64,000 nucleotides of DNA from Opitutaceae bacterium (GTDB lineage: Bacteria > Verrucomicrobiota > Verrucomicrobiia > Opitutales > Opitutaceae). The position numbers were made by a program, and so were the translations under genes. Positions within the stretch are counted from its first letter, which is position 1, and the number at the start of each line of letters is the position of its first letter. Shown piece after piece: positions 54,369 to 63,138 of the stretch. Below the pieces are notes generated by a model. That model worked only from the letters and a program-made list of their open reading frames with translations, did no database searches and was not told the DNA's origin. Location: the NCBI GenBank assembly GCA_028284385.1, contig JANQRT010000068.1, positions 62,001-126,000 of the forward strand, in the 5' to 3' direction.

Positions 54369-57300
54369 TTGCTACCTCCTTTCTCCATGCGGATGCGAGG
54401 ATCGAGAACCAGCAGCAGCAAATCGCTCACCAGCGTTCCGCAAACGCCAAGGAAACTTAAAAGCATGAGCATTGAGCCGGCCAGGTACATGTCTTCGCTG
54501 CGAAAAGCGTCGAGCATGAGAGGTCCCACGGTTGGCAGGCTAAGAATAATCGCCGTAATGGCTCCGCCGGATACAAGCTGAGGGAAAAGGGACCCGATGC
54601 CGGAGATGAAGGGATTGAGTCCTAGGCGGACTGGATACTTCATGATCAGCTTGACAGGGCGCACCCCTTTGGCTCGGGCGGTCTGAACATAGGGCTTTTT
54701 CAGCTCATCAAGAAGATTGCCTCGCATGATGCGAATCATGGAGGCGGTGCCTCCCGTTCCCAGAACCAGAACCGGCACCCAAATATGCTTCATCAGGTCC
54801 AAGAACTTCGGCCAACTCCAACCCGGCTGGGCCGAGAATTCAGGCGAGAAGAGACCCGAGGCGCTGAAGTCGAATAGCTCGGCGCTGGCATACATGAGCA
54901 GGATGGCCAGTAGAAAATTGGGGATGCTCATCCCGATGAAACCGATCAATGTGGATATGTAGTCGAATGCCGAATACTGGCGAACGGCGGATATGATTCC
55001 GACGGGGATGGCGAAAGCCCAAGTGAAAATTATGGTGCCGATAGAAATCAGGAAGGTGAGCAAGACCCGGTCGCCCACCAGCTCCGCGACGGGTTTTTGC
55101 GTAGCCATGGAGCGTCCTAGATTTCCTTGCAGCAAACCCGTATCTTCAGGCTTGAATGAGATAAACCAATAAAGGCCAGACCAGCGAAGATATTGTTTGT
55201 AGGCCGGTTCCTCGAGATAGAACAAGTCCTTGAATTCCTGTAGTTGTTGTTCGGATGCCTCGCCTCCTTCTTCTTCGAGGCTGATGATCAGCGTCGTCAG
55301 GTAATCGCCGGGAGGCAGCTGAATAATGATGAAGGAGAGAATGGAAATGATAGCCATGGTCGGAAGCATGATCACCAATCTCTTGGCGATGAAGGGGTGC
55401 CGCAAAGCTGCCAGAGTCAGGAAGAGCAGCAGCGAGCCGATTATCATGATGACAATGAGCTTGCCGATGAGGGCGCGGCTGGATCCGGTGCTCGAAGTCG
55501 TGGCAACGCCATTGATAGCTTTCCCTTCAAGGCCAGGCAGCGTCGCTGGCTCTAGGATTTGTCTCTGCAGCTGAAGATTGGCTCTCTCGGTGAGATTGCT
55601 TTCCTCCATGTACCAGGTTTCCATATACAGATTGCCGGGCGTGCGGATGTCGTCTCCCGCCAGGGCGAGTTCGGGAACGTTGCGAATGTCATTGCCTACA
55701 AGGGCAAGGTAGGGTGGAGCGGTCGCAATGTTGATGGTCCAGGTGTTCTCTGCCGCGATGAGGAGAATCTCTCGAAAAGTTTCCACTTGCTCCTCCAGAG
55801 AGAGAGACATCCGCGATTGGTCGAAGAGCTCCATGGCCTTGCGAAGAGGGTGGTCAAGGGGAGGCTCGATAGCTCCGGGCTTATCCGCTTCCGGATTTCC
55901 GCTCATGCCGCCCGACTCGTACCAGATAGCAAAACCGCGAGCGTAGTCGGACCAATCGCTGCCGGGAAGAAACATGCGCGGATTAAGCGTTGGAATGTAT
56001 TCGGCGAAGCTCAAGGCGGCGCTGATATCATGCTGGAGTCCCGAGACTTCTGTTCTCCAAAGCCTTTGCGAGCGCATGCGCAGACGAGCTCGGACACCGA
56101 TCTTGACCCAGTCATCGATTACCATTTGCAGAGCGTTGGAGTCGACGATTTCGGCGCAGTGTATGTAGAATTCGATACGTTCGCCGTTCGGTCCGGCGCG
56201 AAAGCCTTCGCGATCTCGATTGGAGAAACCGATCGAATCCAAGAGATCGGAGGCTCGCTCAGGATCGTATTCGATAAATGAATTCTTCAGCTTCGGTTCA
56301 TGAAAGGGAGAGCTTCTACCAGGTTCGACTTGAGATTTTTCTCCCACCCCGGCGAATGCGGTGTCGATGATCGCGTCGCGATTGATAGCCAAGGAAAGCC
56401 CTTGGCGAAACTCTCTTTTATTAAGCAGTTGCTTCTTGTATCCACTGGTTGGTTGCTCGGGAAGGACTTTGCGATTCAGGTTGGGCTGGATTACCAAGGT
56501 CGATCGAGACGAAGGCTCCCAGTGACGAATCTCGTAGCCCCAGCGCTCGCGTTGGCTCATCAACAGGGTGTATTGAGAAAAGGTCAGAGCGGTGGTCTGA
56601 AGATTGAACTCGCCGTTGGCTGCCGCTACTCCTAGGAGATCGCGGGACTTCAACTCCCAGTGCAGCTTGTCGAAATACGGGAGTTGGTTGCCTTCCGTAT
56701 CGACCGCGAAGTAGTAGGGATTGCGGACGAAACCCCAGGGGCCGCTTGGCGTATAGGACGCGTAGATCCAGGGCCAGAGTCGGGGATGTTGGGGATTGTC
56801 AGGACGCTTGATTCGATTGTAGAGGGCCATAGGGCTGGGAACTTTCAAGGCCTTCATCGTCTCTTGAATCAGCTCTTGGTCGCCTCGGGTTGGGTGAAAT
56901 TTTTCAAGATAGTGCTTGGGGCTGTTGGTCAAGTGTCGAGAATTGCCAGAGGCAAGCTCGGTAAGAAAAAGACCATGCGGTTTCTCGAATTCGATCTGCA
57001 CCGTGTATTGATCGATCTTAGACACGATGCCATCGCCCCCCACGTGTCGGATGGTTTCTCCTGAAGGCGAACCGCCTGCGAAGATAGGGTCGATCACCTC
57101 CGCTTCGTACCAGTACATGATGTCGTCAGCAGTGAAGGGTTGGCCATCCGACCATTTCATGCCTTTGCGCAAGTGGACGGTGAACACACGATTGTCTTCC
57201 AAATGTTCGTAGCTTTTGGCGATATGCGGCACTACCGGCAGGCCTCGCGGGGAAAATCGGAGAAGGGTAGAGTAGGAGTGCGTTTGTTCGATAGAGTTGA

Positions 57301-57721
57301 ATCTGCCCTCCGACCAGACAGCCTCGATCCAGGCGCCACCGTATTTCCCTACGCCTTCGACGCCTTTCAGGACAAGCGGTTCTTTGGGAACGCGCTGCTC
57401 CACGGGTGGTAGTTTGCCCTGTTCCACAAGTTCCCGGATGATGGGGGACTCTCCTTTCGGCCTCCATGAAGTCTCTTTTCCTTGGGAATAGTCAACGTCG
57501 ATGACCGGGATATGAACACCATTAAGGTCGTTGTCGAAATTCCTCAGAGCAGACAGCTCTCTTGCTTCGTTCTCGTTGTATTCGACAATTGGATTCGTAT
57601 CCTGTTGAAATATAAAAGAGCAGAAAAGAAAAAGCCCTGCCACTGTGGCGAAAGGAGCAGCGAGTAGAAAGAGGCGACCGAAAAGCTTTCGCCACTGTGG
57701 CAGTCGGCTTTTCATCGCCAT
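54365..57721 (-). CDS. Fused family-5 solute-binding protein and OppB-type permease
   Basis: 1118 residues combining two normally separate subunits. Residues 14-38 form an N-terminal membrane anchor. About 100-740 is a family-5 (peptide/nickel/oligosaccharide) binding domain (KYGGAWIEAVWSEGRFN, VFTVHLRKGMKWSDGQPFTADD, LSLAINRDAI). A helix at 750-773 leads into a complete OppB-like permease from 774 (FIAKRLVIMLPTMAIISILS) with EAA loop YVQTARAKGVRPVKLIMKYP near 1002-1021. The reading frame is uninterrupted and both halves look intact, so the fusion is genuine in this sequence. It tethers one binding protein to each transporter. Confidence 0.92.
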   Translation of the reverse strand: MAMKSRLPQWRKLFGRLFLLAAPFATVAGLFLFCSFIFQQDTNPIVEYNENEARELSALRNFDNDLNGVHIPVIDVDYSQGKETSWRPKGESPIIRELVEQGKLPPVEQRVPKEPLVLKGVEGVGKYGGAWIEAVWSEGRFNSIEQTHSYSTLLRFSPRGLPVVPHIAKSYEHLEDNRVFTVHLRKGMKWSDGQPFTADDIMYWYEAEVIDPIFAGGSPSGETIRHVGGDGIVSKIDQYTVQIEFEKPHGLFLTELASGNSRHLTNSPKHYLEKFHPTRGDQELIQETMKALKVPSPMALYNRIKRPDNPQHPRLWPWIYASYTPSGPWGFVRNPYYFAVDTEGNQLPYFDKLHWELKSRDLLGVAAANGEFNLQTTALTFSQYTLLMSQRERWGYEIRHWEPSSRSTLVIQPNLNRKVLPEQPTSGYKKQLLNKREFRQGLSLAINRDAIIDTAFAGVGEKSQVEPGRSSPFHEPKLKNSFIEYDPERASDLLDSIGFSNRDREGFRAGPNGERIEFYIHCAEIVDSNALQMVIDDWVKIGVRARLRMRSQRLWRTEVSGLQHDISAALSFAEYIPTLNPRMFLPGSDWSDYARGFAIWYESGGMSGNPEADKPGAIEPPLDHPLRKAMELFDQSRMSLSLEEQVETFREILLIAAENTWTINIATAPPYLALVGNDIRNVPELALAGDDIRTPGNLYMETWYMEESNLTERANLQLQRQILEPATLPGLEGKAINGVATTSSTGSSRALIGKLIVIMIIGSLLLFLTLAALRHPFIAKRLVIMLPTMAIISILSFIIIQLPPGDYLTTLIISLEEEGGEASEQQLQEFKDLFYLEEPAYKQYLRWSGLYWFISFKPEDTGLLQGNLGRSMATQKPVAELVGDRVLLTFLISIGTIIFTWAFAIPVGIISAVRQYSAFDYISTLIGFIGMSIPNFLLAILLMYASAELFDFSASGLFSPEFSAQPGWSWPKFLDLMKHIWVPVLVLGTGGTASMIRIMRGNLLDELKKPYVQTARAKGVRPVKLIMKYPVRLGLNPFISGIGSLFPQLVSGGAITAIILSLPTVGPLMLDAFRSEDMYLAGSMLMLLSFLGVCGTLVSDLLLLVLDPRIRMEKGGSK

Positions 57722-57788
57722 GCCTTCTGGTGCGGCGTGAGTAGCTTGTTTGGAAAGCGGATCGATTCCATATCCAATTTTAGCGCTG

Positions 57789-58637
57789 TCAGACAGTCGC
57801 AGCAGTCAATTCAGGCAATCCGAGAAGCATAGCCGCATTGTCATGCGTGATGGTCTTCAACTTGATTGGGTCCAGGATATGCTGATGCAGGAAATCCATA
57901 TACTCTACCATACCCGTATCCCACCGATCATTCTCGATCTGGCCGAAATCGGAAGCGATGATGGTGGATTCGTATCCAACTTCTTGAATTGATTTCCAGT
58001 TGTGTTCGAGATTATCGCGGTAGTTTCCATTGCCGTCTGGCTGGCTATGGCATCTTTCGAAGTAAACTTCGTGAAGAGCTAGAAGGTCACACTGGTCTTG
58101 TATAGAAAGATTGGTTACTTTATGTTCGGGATGGTTGATCATCAGACGAGGGAATTCCCTTTCCGCCGCCGCGGCTGCTAAGAAGAAGATTTCCTCCTTT
58201 GAAATATGCCCGGTAGCTAGAATGGCCTCTCCCTCATTCACCAGATCGAGAATTTCGAGAACTTCATCCTTAAGATTGGCATTTGAGTCCAAAATACGAA
58301 TACCTCCTGTCTCTCGACATAGTGAGCGATGATTGGCAGCATCTAAAGTCGGCAGCCAAACTATCTTGCCGCCCAATCCCAAGGTGTGTTTAACCGCTGC
58401 CAGATTGAGCCCACCTACTGCCTCATTCAGAACCACGCCGCCGAAGACTTGAACCCCTGGATGCAGCTTTTCCGCAATTCTAGCGCGAGCCACAGTCGGG
58501 CTAAAGTGATTTTTGAATACAATTGCTCTGGCCGCCATCTTCTCCGCCAAAGCTGCTTGTTCCAGGTCGTCGAGCTTTCTTGGACGAATGTCAGGAGAGG
58601 TATGTATGTGTAGATCGATGAAGTTTTTCAGGGACAT
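57789..58637 (-). CDS. DUF6282-type metal-dependent hydrolase
   Basis: 282-residue cytoplasmic protein. The N-terminal HxH motif (FIDLHIHTSPDIRPRK), GHISKEEI and MINHPEH are typical of amidohydrolase-like metal centres and agree with the DUF6282 family. Function unknown; a lactonase or amidase step would suit the surrounding sugar-acid-type enzymes. It begins 5 bp after the isopropylmalate-dehydrogenase-like gene and is separated from the transporter gene by 67 bp. Confidence 0.82.
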   Translation of the reverse strand: MSLKNFIDLHIHTSPDIRPRKLDDLEQAALAEKMAARAIVFKNHFSPTVARARIAEKLHPGVQVFGGVVLNEAVGGLNLAAVKHTLGLGGKIVWLPTLDAANHRSLCRETGGIRILDSNANLKDEVLEILDLVNEGEAILATGHISKEEIFFLAAAAAEREFPRLMINHPEHKVTNLSIQDQCDLLALHEVYFERCHSQPDGNGNYRDNLEHNWKSIQEVGYESTIIASDFGQIENDRWDTGMVEYMDFLHQHILDPIKLKTITHDNAAMLLGLPELTAATV

Positions 58638-58642
58638 GAGTA

Positions 58643-59692
58643 TTAGGCGATGACCGGTTCTCGTACAGCATGGGCGATGGCGCTAGCAACCTCCATGGTA
58701 CCAGCGGTTCCGCCAAGATCGGGGGTAAGCAGCTCTCCCTTTTCAAGAACGGAATAAGTTGCGCTTTCAATGAGGCCTGCTTCCCTAGCATATCCCGCAT
58801 AACGCAACAACAGGGCGCCGGATAAGATCAAGGCGATCGGATTGGCGATGCCTTTTCCTGCAATGTCGGGAGCGGCTCCATGGGAAGCTTCGAAGACTGC
58901 AGTGTCATCGCCGATATTGGCTCCGGGAGCCAGGCCCAAACTTCCGGCAAGGCCTGCGCAGAGATCGGAAAAAATATCGCCGTATTGGTTGGGTGCGGCG
59001 ACCACATCGAAGAGCTCTGGCTGTTTAACGATATGAAAACAAGCGGCATCGATCATGAGGTCGTCGAATTCGATTTCCGGATACTTCGAAGCGACAGAAC
59101 GGCAGCATTCCAGGAAAAGCCCGTCGGTATAGTTCAATACGTTAGCTTTGTGGATACAGGTTACCTTGCTTCTTTGATTCGATTTCGCGTATTCGAAGGC
59201 GTATCGGGCGAGGCGGGTCGCCGCTTCGCGCGTGGTAAGTTTAATTGCTTGTGCGGCATGATCTCCGATTCTGTGTTCCCAACCGATATAAACATCCTCG
59301 GTGATCTCGCGCATGATAATCGTATCCAGATTATGGTGAGGTTCGCTCAGACCAGAAATGCCTCGAATAGGGCGAGGATTGACGAAAAGCTTCAATTCGC
59401 GGCGAATAGCGTTGTTTAGAGAAGGGTAGACGATTTCCGATCCATCAGGCTGTCGACAAGCAAGACGGCCTTGTAGCTTGTTGACGATGAGTGGCGCTTT
59501 AATGGCAAGTTTGATTTCCTTCAGCAGGTTGACAGCTTCTGAAGGAAGAGGATGTCCGTATTGCTTCAGTCCCTCGTCAGCAATGGGGATTGGGATCCAC
59601 TCGAATTGCAGAGAAGTCGCCTCTAGAACGAGTTGGGTCGCTTGAACGATTTCCGGACCTATGCCGTTACCTTTGATGATACCGACTTTCAT
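58643..59692 (-). CDS. Isocitrate/isopropylmalate dehydrogenase-family enzyme
   Basis: 349 residues, NAD(P)-dependent beta-decarboxylating dehydrogenase. Family motifs: GNGIGPEIV near the start, IMREITEDVYIGWEH, KANVLNYTDGLF, and NQYGDIFSDLCAGLAGSLGLAPGANIG with the metal ligands. In a catabolic operon with Asp/Glu-racemase-like and Gfo/Idh/MocA proteins it more likely handles a 2-hydroxy acid such as a tartrate- or malate-like intermediate than leucine or TCA metabolites (inference). It overlaps the upstream isomerase gene by 4 bp. Confidence 0.9.
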   Translation of the reverse strand: MKVGIIKGNGIGPEIVQATQLVLEATSLQFEWIPIPIADEGLKQYGHPLPSEAVNLLKEIKLAIKAPLIVNKLQGRLACRQPDGSEIVYPSLNNAIRRELKLFVNPRPIRGISGLSEPHHNLDTIIMREITEDVYIGWEHRIGDHAAQAIKLTTREAATRLARYAFEYAKSNQRSKVTCIHKANVLNYTDGLFLECCRSVASKYPEIEFDDLMIDAACFHIVKQPELFDVVAAPNQYGDIFSDLCAGLAGSLGLAPGANIGDDTAVFEASHGAAPDIAGKGIANPIALILSGALLLRYAGYAREAGLIESATYSVLEKGELLTPDLGGTAGTMEVASAIAHAVREPVIA

Positions 59693-60507
59693 GCTGTAAT
59701 GGAGCGAGTCTGAAGAAATCCGATGGTTGCCTGGAATGCTTCGGTCGCTGCCGCGACTTGATTGGGCTTTTGACTGATTTCGAGCGTTATGTAGTGATCG
59801 TAATTCAAGTCTCGCAGTTTCTGAACGATTGGGGGAAAATCGATTCCTCCTTTGCCTGGAACGAGTCGATCCGTATCGCTAAAATGGATATGCAACAGGT
59901 GATGTCCGGCTATTTCGAAGCCCGATAGTGGATCTGGATCTTCGTTTCTCATGTGGAAGGTGTCCAGCATCATGTGAAGGTTAGGCTCGTTCATTCGCTC
60001 GATCCAATCGATGCCGGATTGCGAGCTGTTCAAGTTGTCGATCACCGACTTGCTTTGAGGCTCGAGAGTCACGATAACCGCTTTCTTGTCAGCATATCGG
60101 CAGATATCTCGAAACGCATTGTCGCGTCGAGCTATGGCTTCGCTATCGTTGCCAACCGGTCCACGCAGTTTCCCTACGTTAAGCTGGGAACCGGCTTGGG
60201 CCGTGAAGTCGACGATAGATTTGATTCGATCAAGGCATTGCTGTCGCCGGAGTTCATTGGGGTCTGAGAAAACCAGCTTGTCTATGACGGCCACCGGACC
60301 GGTTCCAACCGCGGCAATATCGAGTCCGGTATTTCTAGCGGCACTCAGAAATCCGTCAGCGTCGAATCGATTGGGGTCTCTAATAAAAGGCTCTATACCT
60401 TGATAGCCGGCCGATTTTAGATCAGCGAAAACTTTTTCCGGTTCTCCCGAAAAAGCCAGAAGAGGCTGCTCGATCTCTGGTGTGGCGACTGGGTAGGCAA
60501 GTTTCAT
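59689..60507 (-). CDS. Sugar-phosphate isomerase/epimerase-like TIM barrel (AP endonuclease 2 superfamily)
   Basis: 272 residues. A xylose-isomerase-like TIM barrel with the expected metal-binding residues: Glu in VTLEPQ, Asp in MLDTFH, His in HIHFSD and Glu in ITLEIS. It probably isomerises or epimerises a ketose or hydroxy acid. ATGA overlaps with genes on both sides show strict operon coupling. Confidence 0.88.
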   Translation of the reverse strand: MKLAYPVATPEIEQPLLAFSGEPEKVFADLKSAGYQGIEPFIRDPNRFDADGFLSAARNTGLDIAAVGTGPVAVIDKLVFSDPNELRRQQCLDRIKSIVDFTAQAGSQLNVGKLRGPVGNDSEAIARRDNAFRDICRYADKKAVIVTLEPQSKSVIDNLNSSQSGIDWIERMNEPNLHMMLDTFHMRNEDPDPLSGFEIAGHHLLHIHFSDTDRLVPGKGGIDFPPIVQKLRDLNYDHYITLEISQKPNQVAAATEAFQATIGFLQTRSITA

Positions 60508-61163
60508 TGAGCTTCTGCAGGCTTTGATAGGGACAGCAAGCGTTCCACCGCCAAGCGTGGGCTGGATAGGATCGGAATTTTGTATTCAGAAAAATCAGCC
60601 GCTAAATGGGCCATTGAAGCTTGGGCGAGAATGATGGCATCCGCATCTTGAATTCCATTTCGAATAGCTTCGCGTACGCGTTCATCGTGGCGTTCGGAGC
60701 GACCTGCATTGAGGTCTTCGAATGCCTGCGGAACAAAGGTGGCCTTGAGATCGAGTTTGACTCCTGCCTGATTGCCTCGCTCCTTGAGCTGAGTGGAGGT
60801 CGTTTTAGCCGCCGACTCGATCGTAGCGATGATCTCGATACGCCCTCCTAGGCTGACTGCGTGATCGAACATCGCCTCATCGATGCCAATTACGGGAAGA
60901 GGAGCTTCCTGGCGAAGTCTTTCGACAAAAGGAGTGAACATGGAACAAGTGAGAAGTATGGCTTCTGCTCCATCCTGGTACGAAAGGCATATCCAGTTTC
61001 TTAATCGTTGATAGCAGGACTCGCCGAGTCCCTCTTCATTTGCCATCTCCAGCAGACCCTCGTCCATGTACTGAAGCAGAGCCATTTCCGGGGCTTGCTG
61101 TCGTAGCTCTTCAACTACTGGTTTGATTGCCTTGGAGGTGGCGTGAAAAAGGGCGATGCTCAT
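60504..61163 (-). CDS. Asp/Glu/hydantoin racemase-family protein with one catalytic Cys
   Basis: 219 residues. The first catalytic cysteine is present (LLTCSMFTPF, Cys73). The second, expected in a motif like LxCxxM, reads LAQASMAHL with Ala instead of Cys. Single-Cys members of the superfamily are known to decarboxylate or isomerise rather than racemise. The operon context suggests it acts on a dicarboxylate or hydroxy-acid intermediate (inference). Overlaps of 4 bp on both sides couple it to its neighbours. Confidence 0.86.
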   Translation of the reverse strand: MSIALFHATSKAIKPVVEELRQQAPEMALLQYMDEGLLEMANEEGLGESCYQRLRNWICLSYQDGAEAILLTCSMFTPFVERLRQEAPLPVIGIDEAMFDHAVSLGGRIEIIATIESAAKTTSTQLKERGNQAGVKLDLKATFVPQAFEDLNAGRSERHDERVREAIRNGIQDADAIILAQASMAHLAADFSEYKIPILSSPRLAVERLLSLSKPAEAQ

Positions 61164-62182
61164 GATTGTTCTATGGGCAACTTCAAGGATAGAGGCTCTT
61201 GAGATTTCGCGGCCTTATAAGCGGCAAAAACGATTTCCACGGTTTTCAAATACTCATCCCCTTCTGTTTCGAAGGGTTGGCCGCTTTTCAAGCATTCCAA
61301 GAAATGCCTTTGAGCGCCAATGACGCTTCCACCTCTGTATCCGGTGGGGATTACATATTTATGTTCTTGTAGTACTGAGCCGCGGAGCTCGAGCATGATT
61401 TTTCCAAATGGATCCAAATGCAAGTTGCCCATAGATCCTTCGATAGTCAGAAAACCATTGGCGGGCGGTTTTAGCCATTCGGAGTAGGCGTAGCGATCGG
61501 CATCCCAAGTGACTGCCAGATCGTTATTGTAGTTAAGTCTGAGAAGGCAACTATCCTCTCCTTGAATTTCTGGATTGCGCCTTCTGATCGAACAGGAAAC
61601 AGATTCAGGCTCTCCAAAGAGAAAGCGAATCGTATCTATGTAGTGAATACCCGTCTCAAAAATTAGGAACTTCTCCATCTTTTTGAAATAAGGTTGCTGA
61701 GCGTAAGCATCGGGACCAAAGCCGTCTCCAGTACGCATCTTCATGTAGACATTAAAAATGTTTCCAAGAAGGCCTTGCGCTATGACTTTCCTGATTTCTC
61801 GATACCAGGCTTGCCACCGCCAGTTATCGTTGATCATTAAACGCGTCTCGTGTGCGTTGCAGATTGCTACCAGACGCTTCGATTCTTCAAGGGTCGGCGC
61901 GATGGGCTTTTGGCACAGGATGGGTACGTTGCTTTGCGCCGCGATTTTGGCCATATCCAAGTGGGTTCCTACCGAGGTGCAAATATCTACGAAATCCGGT
62001 CTTAAGGCCTCTATCATCGTCGCCAGATCGGAGCCCGCTTCTGGAATGCCGAAGTCTCGAGCCAACGGGGCGGCCTTTTCGGGAGTGCGATTGCATATGC
62101 CGACCCAGTTGATGGACAGAGGCTTCCAGCCCTCCAGCTGTATTCGGGCGAATTGACCTGCTCCTACGAAAAGTCCACGCAT
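61160..62182 (-). CDS. Gfo/Idh/MocA-family oxidoreductase, first gene of the leftward operon
   Basis: 340 residues from ATG 62182 (MRGLFVGAGQFARIQLEGWK); an in-frame TTG at 62209 would add nine. The Rossmann fold, the catalytic lysine-proline region (VPILCQKPIAPTLEESKRL, with QKP in place of EKP) and the C-terminal domain (FETGIHYIDTIRFLFG) are clear. It probably oxidises the sugar imported by the fused ABC system. It is divergent from the GntR regulator, with operator-like sequences in the 278-bp gap. Confidence 0.9.
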   Translation of the reverse strand: MRGLFVGAGQFARIQLEGWKPLSINWVGICNRTPEKAAPLARDFGIPEAGSDLATMIEALRPDFVDICTSVGTHLDMAKIAAQSNVPILCQKPIAPTLEESKRLVAICNAHETRLMINDNWRWQAWYREIRKVIAQGLLGNIFNVYMKMRTGDGFGPDAYAQQPYFKKMEKFLIFETGIHYIDTIRFLFGEPESVSCSIRRRNPEIQGEDSCLLRLNYNNDLAVTWDADRYAYSEWLKPPANGFLTIEGSMGNLHLDPFGKIMLELRGSVLQEHKYVIPTGYRGGSVIGAQRHFLECLKSGQPFETEGDEYLKTVEIVFAAYKAAKSQEPLSLKLPIEQS

Positions 62183-62217
62183 AATTGTTTCAGAGAAAAA
62201 GGCATACAATTGTTATA

Positions 62218-62225
62218 CTGTATAC
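62218..62225 (-). promoter_or_regulatory. Putative GntR/FCD operator, oxidoreductase side
   Basis: CTGTATAC, read on the minus strand as GTATACAG followed by TATAACAATT, lies about 40 bp upstream of the oxidoreductase ATG. The same word appears in opposite orientation at 62393. Confidence 0.45.
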
Positions 62226-62392
62226 AAAAAACGCTTAACAGGTCAATGGCAAGCTTCTCTAGCGTCTGTGTCTGTTTCTCAAAGAATAGTTCGTGTTTAG
62301 TCCTAAGTTGCAGATTGCGAGTGGATTAGTGGAATCCATCTTTCTGCGTCCGTTAACAATAGACTCGACATTCCACTGGTTTTTGTACGACG

Positions 62393-62400
62393 GTATACAG
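62393..62400 (+). promoter_or_regulatory. Putative GntR/FCD operator, regulator side
   Basis: GTATACAG followed by GATGAACGTT lies 61 bp before the regulator start. Over 18 bp it matches the inverted copy near 62218 at about 13 positions. Confidence 0.45.
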
Positions 62401-62460
62401 GATGAACGTTATCGATCGGAGTGATCTTCCTGTACCCCACTTGCTAATACCAATCTCGGC

Positions 62461-63138
62461 ATGAGCGAATTACGCGAAGAGGTTAATCAGCTTAAAAACA
62501 TTTCGCAGTTCATAGCTGACAAGCTTGAAGCCCTTATTTTGAACGGCGAGTTGAAGCCTGGTGAGCGATTGATACAGACAGAGGTGGCGGAGCGATTTGG
62601 CGTTTCGCGTTTACCGGTTCGCGACGCCTTCGCTCTTCTCATAAAAAAAGAGCTGGTTGTGAATCTTCCCCGCAAAGGCGTCGAAGTTCGACGTATTGAC
62701 GTCGAGGAAGTAGAGAATTTGTTCGAGCTGCGACTGCTGATTGAAAGCTATGCGGTGAGTAAATCGCTGCCACATTTGAAAGCCGAAGCGATCGAAGAGG
62801 CAAAACAGCTCGTTAAAGAGCAGGGCAAGTTGAGTCGCGGCCAATTCGACCGGCTGTTGGATATCGACGAGTCTTTTCACCGCATTCTCTGGTCTGGTTG
62901 CGGTAATAGCGAATTGGAAGAGCATCTCTCGATGATCTGGAGACGGATCAAATTTATTCGCGCTTATGCTCGAGACATCAAGAAGTGGAAAAGCGCTTCG
63001 ATTGAGAATCACGAGCTGCTTCTTCAGGCGGTCGAAACTGGCGACAGCAAAGGGGCGATCCGGATTCTAAAGCAAGGCATCGAACGTTCTCGCAAAGAAA
63101 TTCTCGATTTCATTCGTGAACTGAATCAAGCCGCTTGA
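62461..63138 (+). CDS. GntR-family regulator with FCD domain
   Basis: 225 residues. The winged helix-turn-helix (about 14-78: GERLIQTEVAERFGVSRLPVRDAFALL) is followed by an all-helical FCD ligand domain with the metal-binding pattern DIDESFHRIL and NHELLLQA. FCD regulators commonly sense sugar acids or dicarboxylates and repress a divergent catabolic operon, which fits the nine-gene set to the left. Its last 29 bp overlap the 3' end of the convergent BNR-like gene. Confidence 0.93.
   Translation: MSELREEVNQLKNISQFIADKLEALILNGELKPGERLIQTEVAERFGVSRLPVRDAFALLIKKELVVNLPRKGVEVRRIDVEEVENLFELRLLIESYAVSKSLPHLKAEAIEEAKQLVKEQGKLSRGQFDRLLDIDESFHRILWSGCGNSELEEHLSMIWRRIKFIRAYARDIKKWKSASIENHELLLQAVETGDSKGAIRILKQGIERSRKEILDFIRELNQAA

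Noticed and set aside
62211..62226. TATACTGTATA as another copy of the LacI-type site
   Set aside because: It shares TAC-N-GTA with GNTACNGTANC but lacks the outer G and C, and fits better as part of the GntR-side inverted pair.
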